A stretch of 64,000 nt of DNA from Adiantum capillus-veneris. Taxonomy: Eukaryota > Streptophyta > Polypodiopsida > Polypodiales > Pteridaceae. The notes beneath the pieces were generated by a model. The model was not told the origin of the DNA, did no database searches, and was given only the letters and a program-made list of their open reading frames with translations. Both the position numbers and the translations under genes were made by a program. The stretch spans positions 117,786,087-117,850,086 of the forward strand of contig CM043947.1 of the NCBI GenBank assembly GCA_014529385.2. Direction: 5' to 3'. The stretch's first letter is position 1, and each line of letters opens with the position of its first letter. This document shows positions 1 to 11,431 of the stretch, one piece after another.

Positions 1-56
1 TCTTCGACGTAGAGCTGCTAGTTTTTTGTGATTATTTTAGTTTTTTCTCATCTTCC

Positions 57-455
57 TTGTTATGTAGTTGGATTTGTAGAGAGGACCTTCTACAAAGGAT
101 TTTTGATAGGGCCACAAAGTTTGTGGAGGACTTAAGCAACATTGTTGGTGGTAGTTTGTTGCCTCATGATTGCTCTCTTGTATCTTACTTTGAGGAGCTC
201 AAGTTTGAAGCACAACCCTATATTTATCCTTTGGAGACCTCTCTTGAAGCTAAGACAAAAGATGTTGACAAGCAAGCTATGAAGAAAGTGGACACAGTAC
301 GCATGGCATCTCAACGGCTAGCCTATAGGTCAAGCTCATCATACTTTTATTTCAAGCTTTTCATAATTACAAAGTTTGTTTTGTTAGTTTGTTTCAGATT
401 TCTATTATTCTTGGTTAGAAAAGGCTTTCTTCCAAGGGATTCCATTCTTAGCTAA
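57..455 (+). other. Unrecognised open frame, possible upstream exon
   Basis: An open frame of about 130 codons that opens on TTG rather than ATG. The first half has ordinary protein-like composition (charged, with an EELKFEAQ segment). The last ~40 codons are hydrophobic and T-rich and look like intron or untranslated sequence. It lies on the same strand just upstream of the methyltransferase-like exons and could be a 5' exon of that decayed gene, but I recognise no domain. Function unknown. Confidence 0.2.
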
Positions 456-489
456 GCAGTGGGCATAACTATCTACTGGGGAAGGATGC

Positions 490-575
490 ATGTACTCCCC
501 TTCCATGCATAAGCTCACTACTTGGGAGATGGAATCATGTCCATGGTGGATAGACATGGCTTCTAAGCATGTTTG

Positions 576-615
<40 letters not shown>

Positions 616-2134
616 CATGATACTATGAGAGTTGGTGGCACATCCATCGATGTGCCTCTCCCTCCTAGAGTGGATGAGGTGACATTGGTTAAATGGTTAC
701 TCAAAATAGTCTCAAACATAATTTGTCGAAGAGCTTTAAACTCTCTTTTTCCTTGAATTATTTGTTTTACATACTAGTTAAATTGTGTTTTTTTGCTTTT
801 TCTAAGCTACAAATACTTCTCACAAGGGAAAGGAGGTGATTGTTGAGACTAGGGTGGATGAAAACATGGAGCAAGAGCATGGTGAGCTTTCACTTGCGAT
901 GCAGTCGTTTGTTTTGTTCATTTATTGCAGTTAAGTCACTTTGTTTAGCCTCTTGTATCGCAGTACCTCTTGGGGAGATTGTTGCAAGAAAATCATTTCT
1001 TTTGTTTACATTGTTGATATTCCCTTGTCTTCTCTTTCCTCATTGTCTGACTCATGATGCATGGCCATTTCTGGGGACTACATAGCCATTACTCCTGATT
1101 TTAGGGCCGATCTTTGACATCTGGCATGGATTCGTGTTCATGAGCACATGGGATGTGCACGCCTTGATGGGACCTTGTGCATGCGTGGTGGGATAACAGT
1201 CGCATGGGCTATTGATTTTTTTTTTTTGGATCTTCCCTTTGGTGGTTCGCACTTAGCCTCCCCAGTTGTGCCCCTTTGGGATATTTGTAGTGAGGATCAT
1301 GTTCGCGCAGGCATGCAACTTGCATATTCGACTTTGTCAGGCTCAGGGTGGTTGTTGATCATGGTTTCTATGGCAGGTTTTTGCTTCAATCATAATTTTA
1401 TACAATACTTGTATAGTTTTGTTGTGTGTTTTCTATTGTGACTTTTGAAACCTCTTGCAGGAGATACCATTGGTTGGGTTGAGAGATTTTGTCGTGCATC
1501 AGAGATGGCTATTCATCGTCGCATTGTAGTCCTCCATCATGGAGATTATGGTTATGGTAATAGCTTTGGTGGTCGGAATGAGGTAATGCTCTTCTACATA
1601 TTAACTTGTTCGTTTCTCATTTTGGTGTGGTATTATTATTGTGATTGCCCTCTAATTGTCTACGTGGTGGTGTAGTGTCATTGTTCTCTCTTACTTATGG
1701 TGCATAGGGTTGGAATGCAACCACCTTGATTTGTGGTTGAGAGCACCCCACTATTCAATCGACTTGGCATGCAGCCTTTGGATTCTTACATGATGCACCA
1801 TCTTCTAGATTCTTCTCTAGCAAGATCATGATCAGGGGAGCCATGGCATGGTGGCTTGCAACGAAGTCACTCTTTTATTGCATGTTTTTTGGAGCTTCTT
1901 TGTAGGCCTAGAGGTCTTTGTTTGGAGTTGGGATGTGGTACAACGCCCATATTGGTGGCATGCTTAGGCAGAAGGTGGGTGTGTGCAACAGTCGACATTG
2001 ATGACACTTTGATTTCAGATTATGTGCAACCATTATTTTGCCCTAAAAAGAGAAGCAGAGAGGGAGCCTCCACCTCTCTTCATGTTGATGATGTGGGTGA
2101 AATGCCTTCACGTGTCAACCCCTTTGATGACTAG
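490..2134 (+). pseudogene. Beta-class DNA amino-methyltransferase-like gene, decayed, with introns
   Basis: Pieces of one protein can be followed across several exons. A block at about 1062-1376 contains ITPDFRAD, then a DLPFGG motif resembling the catalytic DPPF/DPPY motif IV. It joins through an 84-bp GT-AG intron (1377-1460) to a block ending GGRNE, and through a second GT-AG intron (1583-1707) to a block with WHAAFGFLHDAPSS. The last block (1859-2020) has LELGCGTTPILVACLGRRW followed by VDIDD, which resembles the S-adenosylmethionine site (motif I). Motif IV before motif I is the order of beta-class N4-cytosine/N6-adenine methyltransferases. Damage: in-frame TGA at 1115 and 1738, a frameshift near 1860, and a GA repeat in an upstream exon candidate. 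The family would use S-adenosylmethionine to methylate base amino groups in DNA; this copy cannot be functional. Upstream exons (490-881) are less certain. Assignment is by motif reading only. Confidence 0.5.
578..612 (+). repeat. (GA)n microsatellite
   Basis: About 17 GA units inside an upstream exon candidate of the methyltransferase-like pseudogene, translating as an Arg-Glu run. Confidence 0.9.
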
Positions 2135-2929
2135 TGAGAGTCCACCTTACACTTCATTTCCTCCTATTGTATGTTTCCATCATACTTTTATGCTATTTTG
2201 TCACTTTTTGGTATCATTGTTCAGTATTTGAAAATTATGGATAATGATTCAAACAACAATTTTAGATTTCTTCTGTTTTTATGATGTAGATTATGTATTG
2301 CTTACATGTGGATTGTGAGACTTATCTTTTTCTATTTGTATGGAAGTGTGTTGCCAGTTTATGCTGAGGGGATTGTAAAAACCATGACCATTGATATACA
2401 ATACGATTTTGACACCCACAAGAAGTGTCAGAGATGCAGTGTCTTTATTTGACTCTTCATAGTCACGAGATAGAACCATAGCATCTCTTGTTGCTATTAG
2501 AGTGCAGAGGCACGACATACCGTTCTCTATATTCCACTTGTTATCTCACAACTCTAAAGAAATCTATCTTTTTTGGTATAAGATATGACAATTCTCTCTA
2601 AGTATAGTTTAGAAACTTTGTAGATGTATGAGCATTGGTGACTTGCATTAGATTGCTCCTTAAAATTTAAAGTTAAAAATAAAAATTATGGTGTTGAATG
2701 TAGTTGTGGATCATTGCATGGTTTTAATAGCTTTTCTACTAGCTTGGGTTTCTCATTGCTCAACATCAAGCATCAACTGCGCAAAAGAATCTAGAGTCTA
2801 ATTTTGAACAATGCTATTGCTACGATTACTTAGGGATTCAAGATCCTACTATTATTTAAGTAGGATATTCATTCATCTTTCTTAACAAAGCCCGTTTGGT
2901 TTCTTTATTCATTTGATCGGATTTTCCTT
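2135..2929. other. No recognisable gene
   Basis: AT-rich sequence 3' of the methyltransferase-like pseudogene. The short frames are biased and match nothing I recognise. It may include the decayed gene's 3' end and part of the Copia remnant that begins near 2930. Confidence 0.5.
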
Positions 2930-3278
2930 CGCTCGAAAAATCTCAATCGCCACACTGATAAGACCCTAAAGTAGACAAGACTTGATTCTTATGTTGTAAA
3001 GGATAAACCCACACCTTCCTAGTGGAATTGTCTATGAACCTCACAAAATAGATAGCTCTCCCAAGAGACTAGGTTAGCATATGACCCCAAACATCATTAT
3101 GGACAAGCTATAGTAGCTACAAACATTTCTTGTATAATGGCTATGAGGTGTTCCTAGTTTGTTTACCATAGATACAATGCTCACATATAACAAATTTGAA
3201 ATAACTTAATATAGGTGAGTAACCAATGTTTTCATTACCTTTTGGCTCATGTGGCCTAGCCCTCTGTGCCACAACTTA
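2930..3278 (-). pseudogene. Copia remnant B: GAG-pre-integrase and integrase start
   Basis: Read on the minus strand from 3278, the sequence gives LWHRGLGHMS (GAG-pre-integrase motif), then YGKQTR, a degenerate integrase start with VHNDVWG, and FIDNSTRKVWVY. These follow the usual Ty1/Copia order. Stops and frameshifts are frequent. The fragment stops at 3278, where the LTR of element A begins, so A appears to have inserted into B. No RT or LTR of B is visible. Confidence 0.7.
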
Positions 3279-3283
3279 ATAGT

Positions 3284-3475
3284 GATGGAATCACCGTGCG
3301 TGTGCAGGAGAGGGAAGGAGAGAAGGGGGAAGGAGAGGAACACACAATAGGTCTTTGGTGGAGCTATTGAAAATAATCATTCTCACTCCTTATTTACATT
3401 ATGAATATAGAATGAATAAGTGGGCGGGCGCCCACCAGCCACAACCCAGCCACGGGGCCTGAAACCTAACTTATC
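3284..3475 (-). repeat. 3' LTR of Copia remnant A
   Basis: On the minus strand the end of pol is followed by a purine tract (AAGTGGGAG, 3474-3485) and then about 190 bp ending in CA at 3284. Beyond it, sequence changes abruptly to remnant B. The start is uncertain because no TG is visible at the expected place. It contains no ORF. Confidence 0.45.
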
Positions 3476-3549
3476 TCCCACTTGAAGGCCAACATGGCCC
3501 AAGTGGCTAAATAATGTAGGGGCTATTATGTACAACTATACAAAGCGTG

Positions 3550-6024
3550 AAGCACGATTGTAGCTTCACCATGTGCCCATCATCTCTATACAATGTGTGA
3601 ACCGCTCTGAGGCTAGGCTCTTTGTTAGAGCATCCACTGAGTTTTCATCCATGTGAACTTTGACTAACTCAATGCATTTGCTAGCCAAAATATATCGTAC
3701 CATATTATACATGATCTCTATGTGTTTTGACTTGGAGTGAATCAACGAGATTCTTTTCTAATAGAATCGTACTATGACTGTCACAATGTACCACTAGAGT
3801 CTAGTGTAAACCAAGGTCTCCCACTAGACGAGATAACCATAGATTCCTTACTGGAACTCAAAATGCAACATACTTTGCCTTAGTGGTGGAAGACAAAGTG
3901 CAATTCTGGATACATGATCTCCAAGAAACTTCCACTCCAACGAACAAGAATATATAGCCAAATGTGGATTGCCTAGTGTCCACACAACCCGCATAATCGT
4001 AATCAGTGTATCCAACTATGGATGCATCACTGTTCCCAAAGTGTAAGCACTTGCTAGCTGAGCCCTTGATATATCTCAAGATGTGCTTCACTAATTATCA
4101 ATGCTTTCTACCTGGATTTTCCATAAACCCACTGACCACTCCCATAGCATATGCAATATCTGACTGTGTGCTAACCATGGCGAACATGAGACTGCCAATT
4201 GACAAAGAATACAACACCTTTGCCATCTGCACCTTTTCAGCATTTGATTTGGGACAATCATGCTTGCTAATTTTTTTGTATGCTGTCATTGGGGTACTTA
4301 ATGCTTTCCCCCCTTGCATATTAAAACGTTGCAAGACCTTGTGAATATACTCTTCCTGTGGAAGTTCAAGTATACCACGTTTTCCATCTCCCTTGATACA
4401 CATACCAAGAAAGTGATGTGCATCACCCAAATATTTCATAGCATACTGCTTGCTTAAGGCATCCTTGAGAAGTGCAATCTCATCGTTGGACTTCCTGGCT
4501 ATGAGCATATCATCCACGTACAAAATCAAAATGATAAGGGAACCATCGTTTAACACCTTTGTGTACAAGCAGTGATCCTCTTGTCTTCGTACGTAACCCT
4601 AGGACTGAATGTACTTATTTAACTTGATGTACCATTGCCTTGAGCCTTGGTTTAACCCATACAAAGCTTTCTTGAAACTACACACCACTTCTGCCCGTGT
4701 TGGCTTCTCAAGATTTATCGCAAAACCTTCTGGCTGTTTCATGTAGACATCCTCTTCAAGATCCCCATGAAGAAACACTATCTTTACATCCATTTGGACC
4801 AATTCCATGTCCTCGATGGCTACTAGACTAAGCACAAGATGCAATGTAGTCATCTTGACCATTGGAGAAAATATTTCATTCAGATCCACGCCTTTCATTT
4901 GCTTGAACCCTTTAGCAACCAATCTAGCCTTATACTTAGACTCAAGATCATCTGTGATATATTCTTCTTGTAAACCCATTTGCATGGAAATGCCTCTTCT
5001 CACTTCGTGCTATCATCCTTTTAAATGTCCTCTTTGTAGCAAGTGGGTTCACCGCAATCAGTGACTAGCAAGTAGTCCAATCCTAGGTCAAAATGCTGAA
5101 GTGCATGAAATGTACGAGTAGATCTTTGAAGTGCTTGATTGTTGGATTTAACTCTCTATGGAGCAAAATGTGTGTGTGTACTAGTGGAAGGTGCATCACT
5201 AGCACATCCAACATTCTGTGTAACTGGTGTTGAGGCAACATCCTCAAACCGTACTCTACGATACTCAATGTCTTTCACTGGATTTCTATGCATCTTAGAC
5301 TTGTTGAATATCACCTCTGAGCTGCATATAGCCTTCTTAGATTTTGGGTGCCAGAGACAATATCCCATCTTAGACTTGTTGAATATCACCTCTGAGCTGC
5401 ATATAGCCTTCTTAGATTTTGGGTGCCAGAGACAATATCCCATCTCTCCATCCACACCATATCCAATGAAGATGCACTTGTATGATTTTGTGTCTAGCTT
5501 CTGTCTAAGCTCTTTTGGCACATGTGAGAATGCCTCACACCCAAATACACGTAATCTGTCATAGTTGGGCTCTTTGCCCGTCCACATATCTTGCACAACC
5601 TTGTACTTGAGTGGTGTACTAGGTGAATAAATTGATCAAGTAAGCACCATCATAACAGCTTCTCCCCAAAATTCTTGAGGTAAATTGGCCATAGACAACA
5701 TTGAAGTGATTCGTTCTTTAATGGTTCTAATCATCCTCTCAGCCACATCGTTTTGGACGGGTGTGGTGTGGTAAACTGTCTCCTAATGCCTCATTTACTA
5801 CAAAAGTCCTTGAACTTGGAGGAGATGTACTTGCCTCAATTGTTGTCACTATGCAAAGCTTTAAGCTTTCTACTTGATTGGTTTCCTACCAATGCTAAGA
5901 AATTTTGAAAGACACTAAAGACATCGCTCTTCTGCTTCAAGAGACAACCCACACCTTTCTAGTAGAGTCGTCTATGAATGTTAGGAAGTATAATGCTCGA
6001 CCTAGAGACTTGATTGGCATAGGT
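3550..6024 (-). pseudogene. Copia remnant A: integrase to RNase H of pol
   Basis: On the minus strand, in order: integrase from GPMPIKSLGRA and FIDDSTRKVWV (~6024-5950), integrase C-terminal part with LRVFGCEAF and KCIFIGYG (~5560-5460), RT with [12 protein letters not shown] (~4940) and LYVDDML (~4510), then RNase H with YTDYDYAGC (~4020) and a C-terminal end near 3550 (LTKSLASERF). These are the steps of replication and insertion of a Ty1/Copia element. Many stops and frameshifts make it inactive. The 5' half (gag, protease, first part of integrase) is absent: at ~6025 it is joined directly to a 41-bp LTR scrap of element E. Closest relative in the window is remnant C at 61.6-64.0 kb, which shares its motifs. 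Confidence 0.85.
5291..5440 (-). repeat. Exact-looking 75-bp tandem duplication inside pol A
   Basis: Two adjacent copies (5291-5365 and 5366-5440) of a 75-bp unit. Being a multiple of three, the duplication repeats 25 codons (beginning MGYCLWHPKSKK) without shifting the frame. I see no differences between the copies. Confidence 0.95.
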
Positions 6025-6065
6025 CCACTTACTTGGGCGACCACATTGGGCTTTATACCCCAAGA
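6025..6065 (-). repeat. 41-bp U3-end fragment of the element E LTR
   Basis: Minus-strand sequence matches the first 41 bases of the E LTR (GGGGTATAAAGCCCAATG and onward). It differs at the second base (TC for TG) and shows one change near the inner end. At 6024 it passes into remnant A's integrase with shared bases GTGG at the joint. Confidence 0.85.
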
Positions 6066-9000
6066 GAAAGCAGAAAAAGGCAAAGAGAAAGCTGAAGACC
6101 ACGGTGAGAAGAACAAGTCCTCAGTGAAGATTCAAGAAATAAATGTGACAAACACTGTTGCAGAGGATGACAGTCTAGTGTCAGGAGACATCTACTTTTT
6201 GAAGAATACAATGGACTCAGCTCTTCTTACAGCATCTGATGGAAATGCACTGAGTGATTGGATTATAGACTCAGGGGCATCACTTCATGTGTCTCCAAAC
6301 AAGGAGTGGTTTACCTCTTATGTGACCACTAAAGATCATGTTCGGCTAGGCAATGGGTAGACATGTGAGATCTTAGGTGTTGGAGATGTTCAATTGAAGT
6401 TTCAGAATGGCTCTTCTTTCACGCTGAAGAATGTGAGACATGTTCCCGCAATTACAAAGAGCTTGATCAGCACAGGTTTACTTGATGATGCTGGCTACGT
6501 CACCACTTTTGGACAGAACATGTGGAAGATATCCAAGGGTTCTATGACAGTAGCACATGGAGTAAAGTCTGGAATACTTTACATGATTTATGTATCAAAT
6601 GTCTCTAAAAATGTAATCAATGTAACCGAGCAGCCGAACGTTTCTTTGTGGCATAGCCGGTTAGGACATATGTCCAAGAAGGGAATGGAAATCTTGTCTC
6701 GTTCTGGTTATTTGCCTGGCTTTTCATTTAATGATTTTGAATTCTGTGAACATTGTCTGTATGGTAAGCAAACACAGCAGCCACATAAGCATAGAAGCAG
6801 TAGAAGAGATACACAGTTGTCACTTGTTCATAGTGATTTGTGTGGAACTATGCCTAACCTATCTCTAGGGGGAGCTTCTTACTTTATGACATTTATAGAT
6901 GATTACTCGAGGAAAATATGGGTTTACTTTCTCAAGCACAAGGATGAAGCGTTTAGTGTTTTCAAAACGTTTGTGACACTTGTGGAGAATCAGAGTGGCA
7001 AGAAGCTTAAATGCTTACGCACTGACAATGGTGGAGAGTATGTTTCAAAGGCCTTTCAGGACTTTTGTGAGTCAAAAGGTATAAAACGTGAACTTACTGC
7101 TCCTTACAATCCTCCTCAAAATGGTGTTGCTGAGAGGATGAATAGGACCATACAAGAGAAGGTCAGAAGTATGTTGTCTAATGCATAAATTCCAAATGGG
7201 TTTTGGGCTGAAGCTGTATCAACAACTGTTCATCTTATAAATAGATCTCCTAGCAAGGTTTTGCAGAAGGATTTAGTGGCAGAGATGGTATGGTCAGGCA
7301 AGGTGCCCTCATACAAGCATCTCAGAGTCTTTGGCTGTGAGGCATATACTCACGTTACAAAGGAATTTAGGAACAAACTTGAGCCAAAGAGTAGAAAGTG
7401 CATCTTTCTAGGCTATGGTAATTCTGGTGAGATGGGGTACAGACTTTGGGATCCCAAATCCAGAAAGGTTATCCGCAGCAATGATGTTCACTTTAATGAA
7501 GCCAAATATCATTCTGAACCAGAGAGGGTTGAGGAGATTAGAAGAGTTGTCTTCCAAGAAGATGGACCTGCACGTGCAAGACAAATTGTCAGGGCTCAAG
7601 AGGAGCAAGGACAGGATAGAGTGGAACCACAGGTTGTGGCTGAGCCTGAGCCATCTATTGTGCGTAGATCTGGATGTGTCACGCGACCTCCCGATAGGTT
7701 TGTTCCATCTATGAACTATGTCATGTTGACTGATTGCAATGAGCCTTCATGTTACAAGGAAGCAGTGCAAATGAAGGACTCCGGGAATTGGCAATTGGCC
7801 ATGCAGTCAGAGATAACAGCTCTGCATAAAAACAAGACATGGAAGCTAGTTAAATTACCACAGGGCAAAAAGGATCTACCTTGTAAATGGGTTTACAGGT
7901 ATAAGATCACCGCTAATGATAGTCAGCCAAAGTACAAAGCAAGGCTTGTTGCCAAGGGCTTTAAGCAAGAACAAGGCATTGACTTTGATGAAGTCTTCTC
8001 TCCGGTGGTCAAGATGACTACATTGAGATGATTTCTTGCATTGGTTGCCATATTAGATTTGGTGTTGCACCAAATGGATGTCAAGACAACGTTCTTGCAT
8101 GGTGATTTAGATGTGGAAATTTACATGCAGAAGCCAGAAGGGTTTGTTGAGAAAGGCAAGGAAGATTGAGTATGTCAGTTGTTAAAGAGTATTTATGGCT
8201 TAAAACAATCACCGAGGGCATGGTACCATAAATTCCACAAGTTTATGCTTTCTCAAGGCTACAAACGTAGTGAGTTCGATCACTGTCTATATACAAAGAA
8301 GGCTAAGGATGGTAGTTGGCTGATCCTTATTTTGTATGTGGATGACATGTTGATTGCTGGCAAGCACTTGGAAGAAATTTCAGCTTTGAAGTCAAAGATG
8401 GCAAAATCGTTTGACATGAAAGACATGGGTTAGGCAAGTCATATACTTGGTATGCGCATTGAGAGAGACAGATCAAAGAAGTTGATTTGGTTATCTCAAA
8501 CAGAGTATATTGACAAGGTTTTGCAACGTTTCAATATGGAGAAGGGAAAGGCATTGAGTGTTCCATTGCCACCATATGTGAAACTTAGCGAACAAGATTG
8601 TCCTGTCTCTGAGGAAGAACAGGCTGAAATGGATAAGATTCCATATGCGTCTGCAGTGGGAAGTTTGATGTATGCAATGATTGCTACTCGCCCAGACATT
8701 GCATTTGCAGTGGGAGTAGTAAGTCGATACATGTCAAACCCAGGCAAGAAACATTGGGAGGTAGTGAAAGGAATATGAGATACCTGAAAGCTACAAAGAG
8801 TATGCGTATATGCTATGGGAGTCAGGAGCTAAGTGTAAAGGGTTTTACAGACTCAGATTATGCAGGTGACTTAGACAACCGAAAGTCTACGTCAGGGTAT
8901 GTCTTTACATTGGCTGGTGGAGCAGTATCATGGCGTTCTAGATTACAAGATTGTGTTACTCAGTCGACTACAGAGGCTGAATATGTTGCAGCATCAGAGG

Positions 9001-9293
9001 CATGCAAAGAATCAATTTGGCTTAATGGACTAGTAACAGATTTGGAAATCAAAGAAGAGATGCCTGCGTTATATTATGATAGTCAAAGTGCTATACAATT
9101 GGCTCACAATCCAGTTTATCACTCAAAGACAAAGCATGTGGATGTGAAGTATCATTTCATTAGGGAAATGCTCGAGGATAAGCAACTTCAGCTTGTCAAA
9201 GTTCACACCACAGAAAATCCTGCTGATCTACTTACAAAAGGACTTCCCTCAGAGAGATTTGCGCATTTTCGCAAGCAATTAGGTGTAGGGTAG
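6066..9293 (+). pseudogene. Copia pol of element E (protease, integrase, RT, RNase H)
   Basis: Frame 1 carries, in order: the end of gag (lysine-rich), protease IIDSGAS (~6265), GAG-pre-integrase LWHSRLGHMS (~6650), integrase with VHSDLCG, RTDNGGEY and NGVAERMN, RT with [12 protein letters not shown] (~7940) and LYVDDML (~8335), then RNase H with FTDSDYAGD (~8840) and STTEAEY. The end is LLTKGLPSERF and a stop at 9293. It would copy RNA to DNA and insert it. Inactivating changes: in-frame stops at 6358 (TAG), 7186 (TAA), 8029 (TGA), 8167 (TGA), 8431 (TAG), and one frameshift near 8775. Most stops fit C-to-T change of CAG or CGA. It lacks its gag, which lies inverted at 9575-10331. Confidence 0.92.
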
Positions 9294-9382
9294 TACATCA
9301 CTTCTCTACATCTTTTGTATATTAGCTTGTATAGTAGGTTCTCTCACACTTAAAGTACCACATTGGACTTTAAGTGGGAGGT

Positions 9383-9574
9383 TGTTGGGGTATAAAGCCC
9401 AATGTGGTCGCCCAGGTAAGTGGGCGGGCCGCCAGGTATATACACATATTCTTTTGTAAAAACCTAATAAGAACTCACTATGCTCTACACATTACAATAG
9501 AGCGAGTTCACCATATCGTCGTGCTCTTCTCCTCGCACTCTCTCTCACGTCGCACTTTGGCTCGTACTCATTCA
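9383..9574 (+). repeat. 3' LTR of element E (192 bp)
   Basis: Preceded by the purine tract AAGTGGGAGG (9371-9380). Begins TGTTGGGGTATAAAG and ends TTCA at 9574. It matches the LTR at 11432-11623 over its whole 192 bp with scattered differences. Beyond 9574 lies gag in antisense, not flanking DNA. Confidence 0.92.
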
Positions 9575-10331
9575 CTTTCCATTCTCTGCAGTCTCTTTTC
9601 ATGTGACCCTTCTTGCCACAATGGTAGCATTCTATGTCACTCTTGCCTTTAGCACTGCGGGACTTGCTACGAGACTGATTCCTCTTTCCACATTTGTACT
9701 TTTCTTTGGTCCTTCCCCTGACAACTAAGGTTGTTCCTTTGCCTTTGTCCATTGTCTTTCTATTGGTTTATTCAGTAAGCAGACTTCCTTCTACACCTGC
9801 TATGTTCAAACCATCTGGAGGTGCATAATTACTCAAAGCTGTGCGAAAAGTGTCCCAACTTTTCGGCAATGTGATCAACAGGAACATAGCTCTAACACGT
9901 TCATCAAAATTGACACCTTGAGCTGACAACTGACTGTAGATGGTGTTGAATTCATTTAGTTGATTGGACATAGGGGTCCCTTCTTTCATCTTCAAGTCAA
10001 CAAGCTTCTTAAGCTAGTATACCTGTGAAGCTGCCCTCTGCTTCTCATAAAGATCACTCAGCTTTGTCCATGCTTGATAAGCCAACATCTCGTCTGCTAC
10101 ATTGAAGTAAACGCTTTCTACCAAAGTCAGCATAATGGTAGAAAGTGCCAATTCATCCATTTTGCTCCATTCATCTTCGTACATATCTTCTGGTTTTATC
10201 CCCTTGAGCTTTATAGGTTTTATCTGCTTCTTTTGTACTAACACGTGCCAAATCTGCTTCTTCCACAATGGGAAATTGGTTCCATCCAGTTTCTTGATAT
10301 TGTAAAGAGCAGTGTCCTGTGATCCAGCCAT
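9575..10331 (-). pseudogene. Copia gag of element E, cut after the zinc knuckle
   Basis: The ATG at 10331 opens a frame with KLDGTNFPLWKKQI near the start, typical of Copia gag, which packages the RNA into particles. A CCHC zinc knuckle, CYHCGKKGHMKRDC, lies near 9640-9595. Two in-frame stops (10014-10016 and 9768-9770) interrupt it. The frame is broken at 9575 by the inverted 3' LTR, a few codons after the zinc knuckle, within codons that continue in pol at 6066. An open frame runs on into the LTR but is meaningless there. Confidence 0.9.
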
Positions 10332-11417
10332 AGCTATGCTTCACAGTAGTTTACTTTCCTGGGAAAAATTCGGCAGAGTTTCCCCTGTAAACTGACCTCT
10401 GAACCAATATCAACCTATCAAATGAACCAAGGAAGCGTCAAATTCTGCATAAATTTCGACAGAGTCTCCTTTGTAAAATGGCTCTGGTGTACTAAAAAAA
10501 CAGACCAAAAATTAGCTGAAAAAACCATTGTCTCTCTAACACTGTAAGCTGTGGGTAAACCTGTCCTGCACCTGTATTGTCTCTCACTGTCCTGTCACTG
10601 TCCTGTAAGCATAGACTACGACAATGCCTCAACGGCAGTAAAGCAAAGATGCAATCCCAACTGTCTAACTCACAATCAATACATCCTAGCTACCTATCTA
10701 AGGGTGCTCGAGGGATCGCTGCAAGACCTGTATCACCAAAAGGATCTCAACATTCAAGAATCCCCCAGCTCAATAAAACCTCACTCGACCCTCAACAAAG
10801 GTTGCAGTAAATCTGACAGTACATAGACTTCCCACAAAATCATACATCCACAAATTTCGCACTATATGCTGTAACCGCTGCGGCAGTTGTTTGCTGCGTG
10901 ACTCACAGCCAGCAAACCCTCAACAAACATACATCATCTCTGACAATACATCGCATGTGGAAGTACCTGCAATGTCAGGATGAAATTTGGAATATCAAGC
11001 AGCAAACACAAGCTACCTGATGAACTAGTGGATGTCGCCTACAGTCGGTGTGTAGATGCGCCCGTGTCGTATGTGACACGCCTCCAAGAACTGTGAGCCG
11101 TCCTTCGATGTGTAGACAGCCACAAATCAACACTCTGGGAGTGCCGATATCCTCAGCACCTGTAGTCGTAGGCCGAAACCCCAAATTTGCAGAGTCGGAT
11201 CTGCACCCGCCAAGACCACGTAGTCAAAAATGGCCTGCGCAGAACTTTGTCGAAGCCGAACGGTGGCCGAGATGACCTCAGAATGAAATTCTGAGAACAC
11301 CAAGCCCTTTGGGCTTTCCCACAAGATTTGGGGCCATGTCTTCGCCTGTCGAATCTCACTCCAATCTGAGCAGGTGACTTTGTCTACCTACAAATGCTAC
11401 CCCGAGCCTTGATCTGA
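10332..11417 (-). other. Leader of element E between primer site and gag
   Basis: About 1.1 kb of non-coding leader on the minus strand, between the primer binding site and the gag ATG. I see no convincing ORF. It is unusually long for a Copia element whose LTR is only 192 bp. Confidence 0.6.
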
Positions 11418-11429
11418 GCTCTGATACCA
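11418..11429 (-). other. Primer binding site (initiator Met tRNA)
   Basis: Minus-strand TGGTATCAGAGC, two bases inside the LTR end. It is complementary to the 3' end of plant initiator-methionine tRNA, the usual Copia primer, and fixes the orientation of the 5' LTR. Confidence 0.95.
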
Positions 11430-11431
11430 GT

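Noticed and set aside
1148-1441. Bacterial contamination as source of the methyltransferase-like motifs
   Set aside because: GT-AG introns separate the conserved blocks and the context is plant retroelements.
5905-6065. Start of the long plus-strand frame at 5905
   Set aside because: It reads antisense through remnant A and the LTR scrap; the real E pol sequence begins at 6066.
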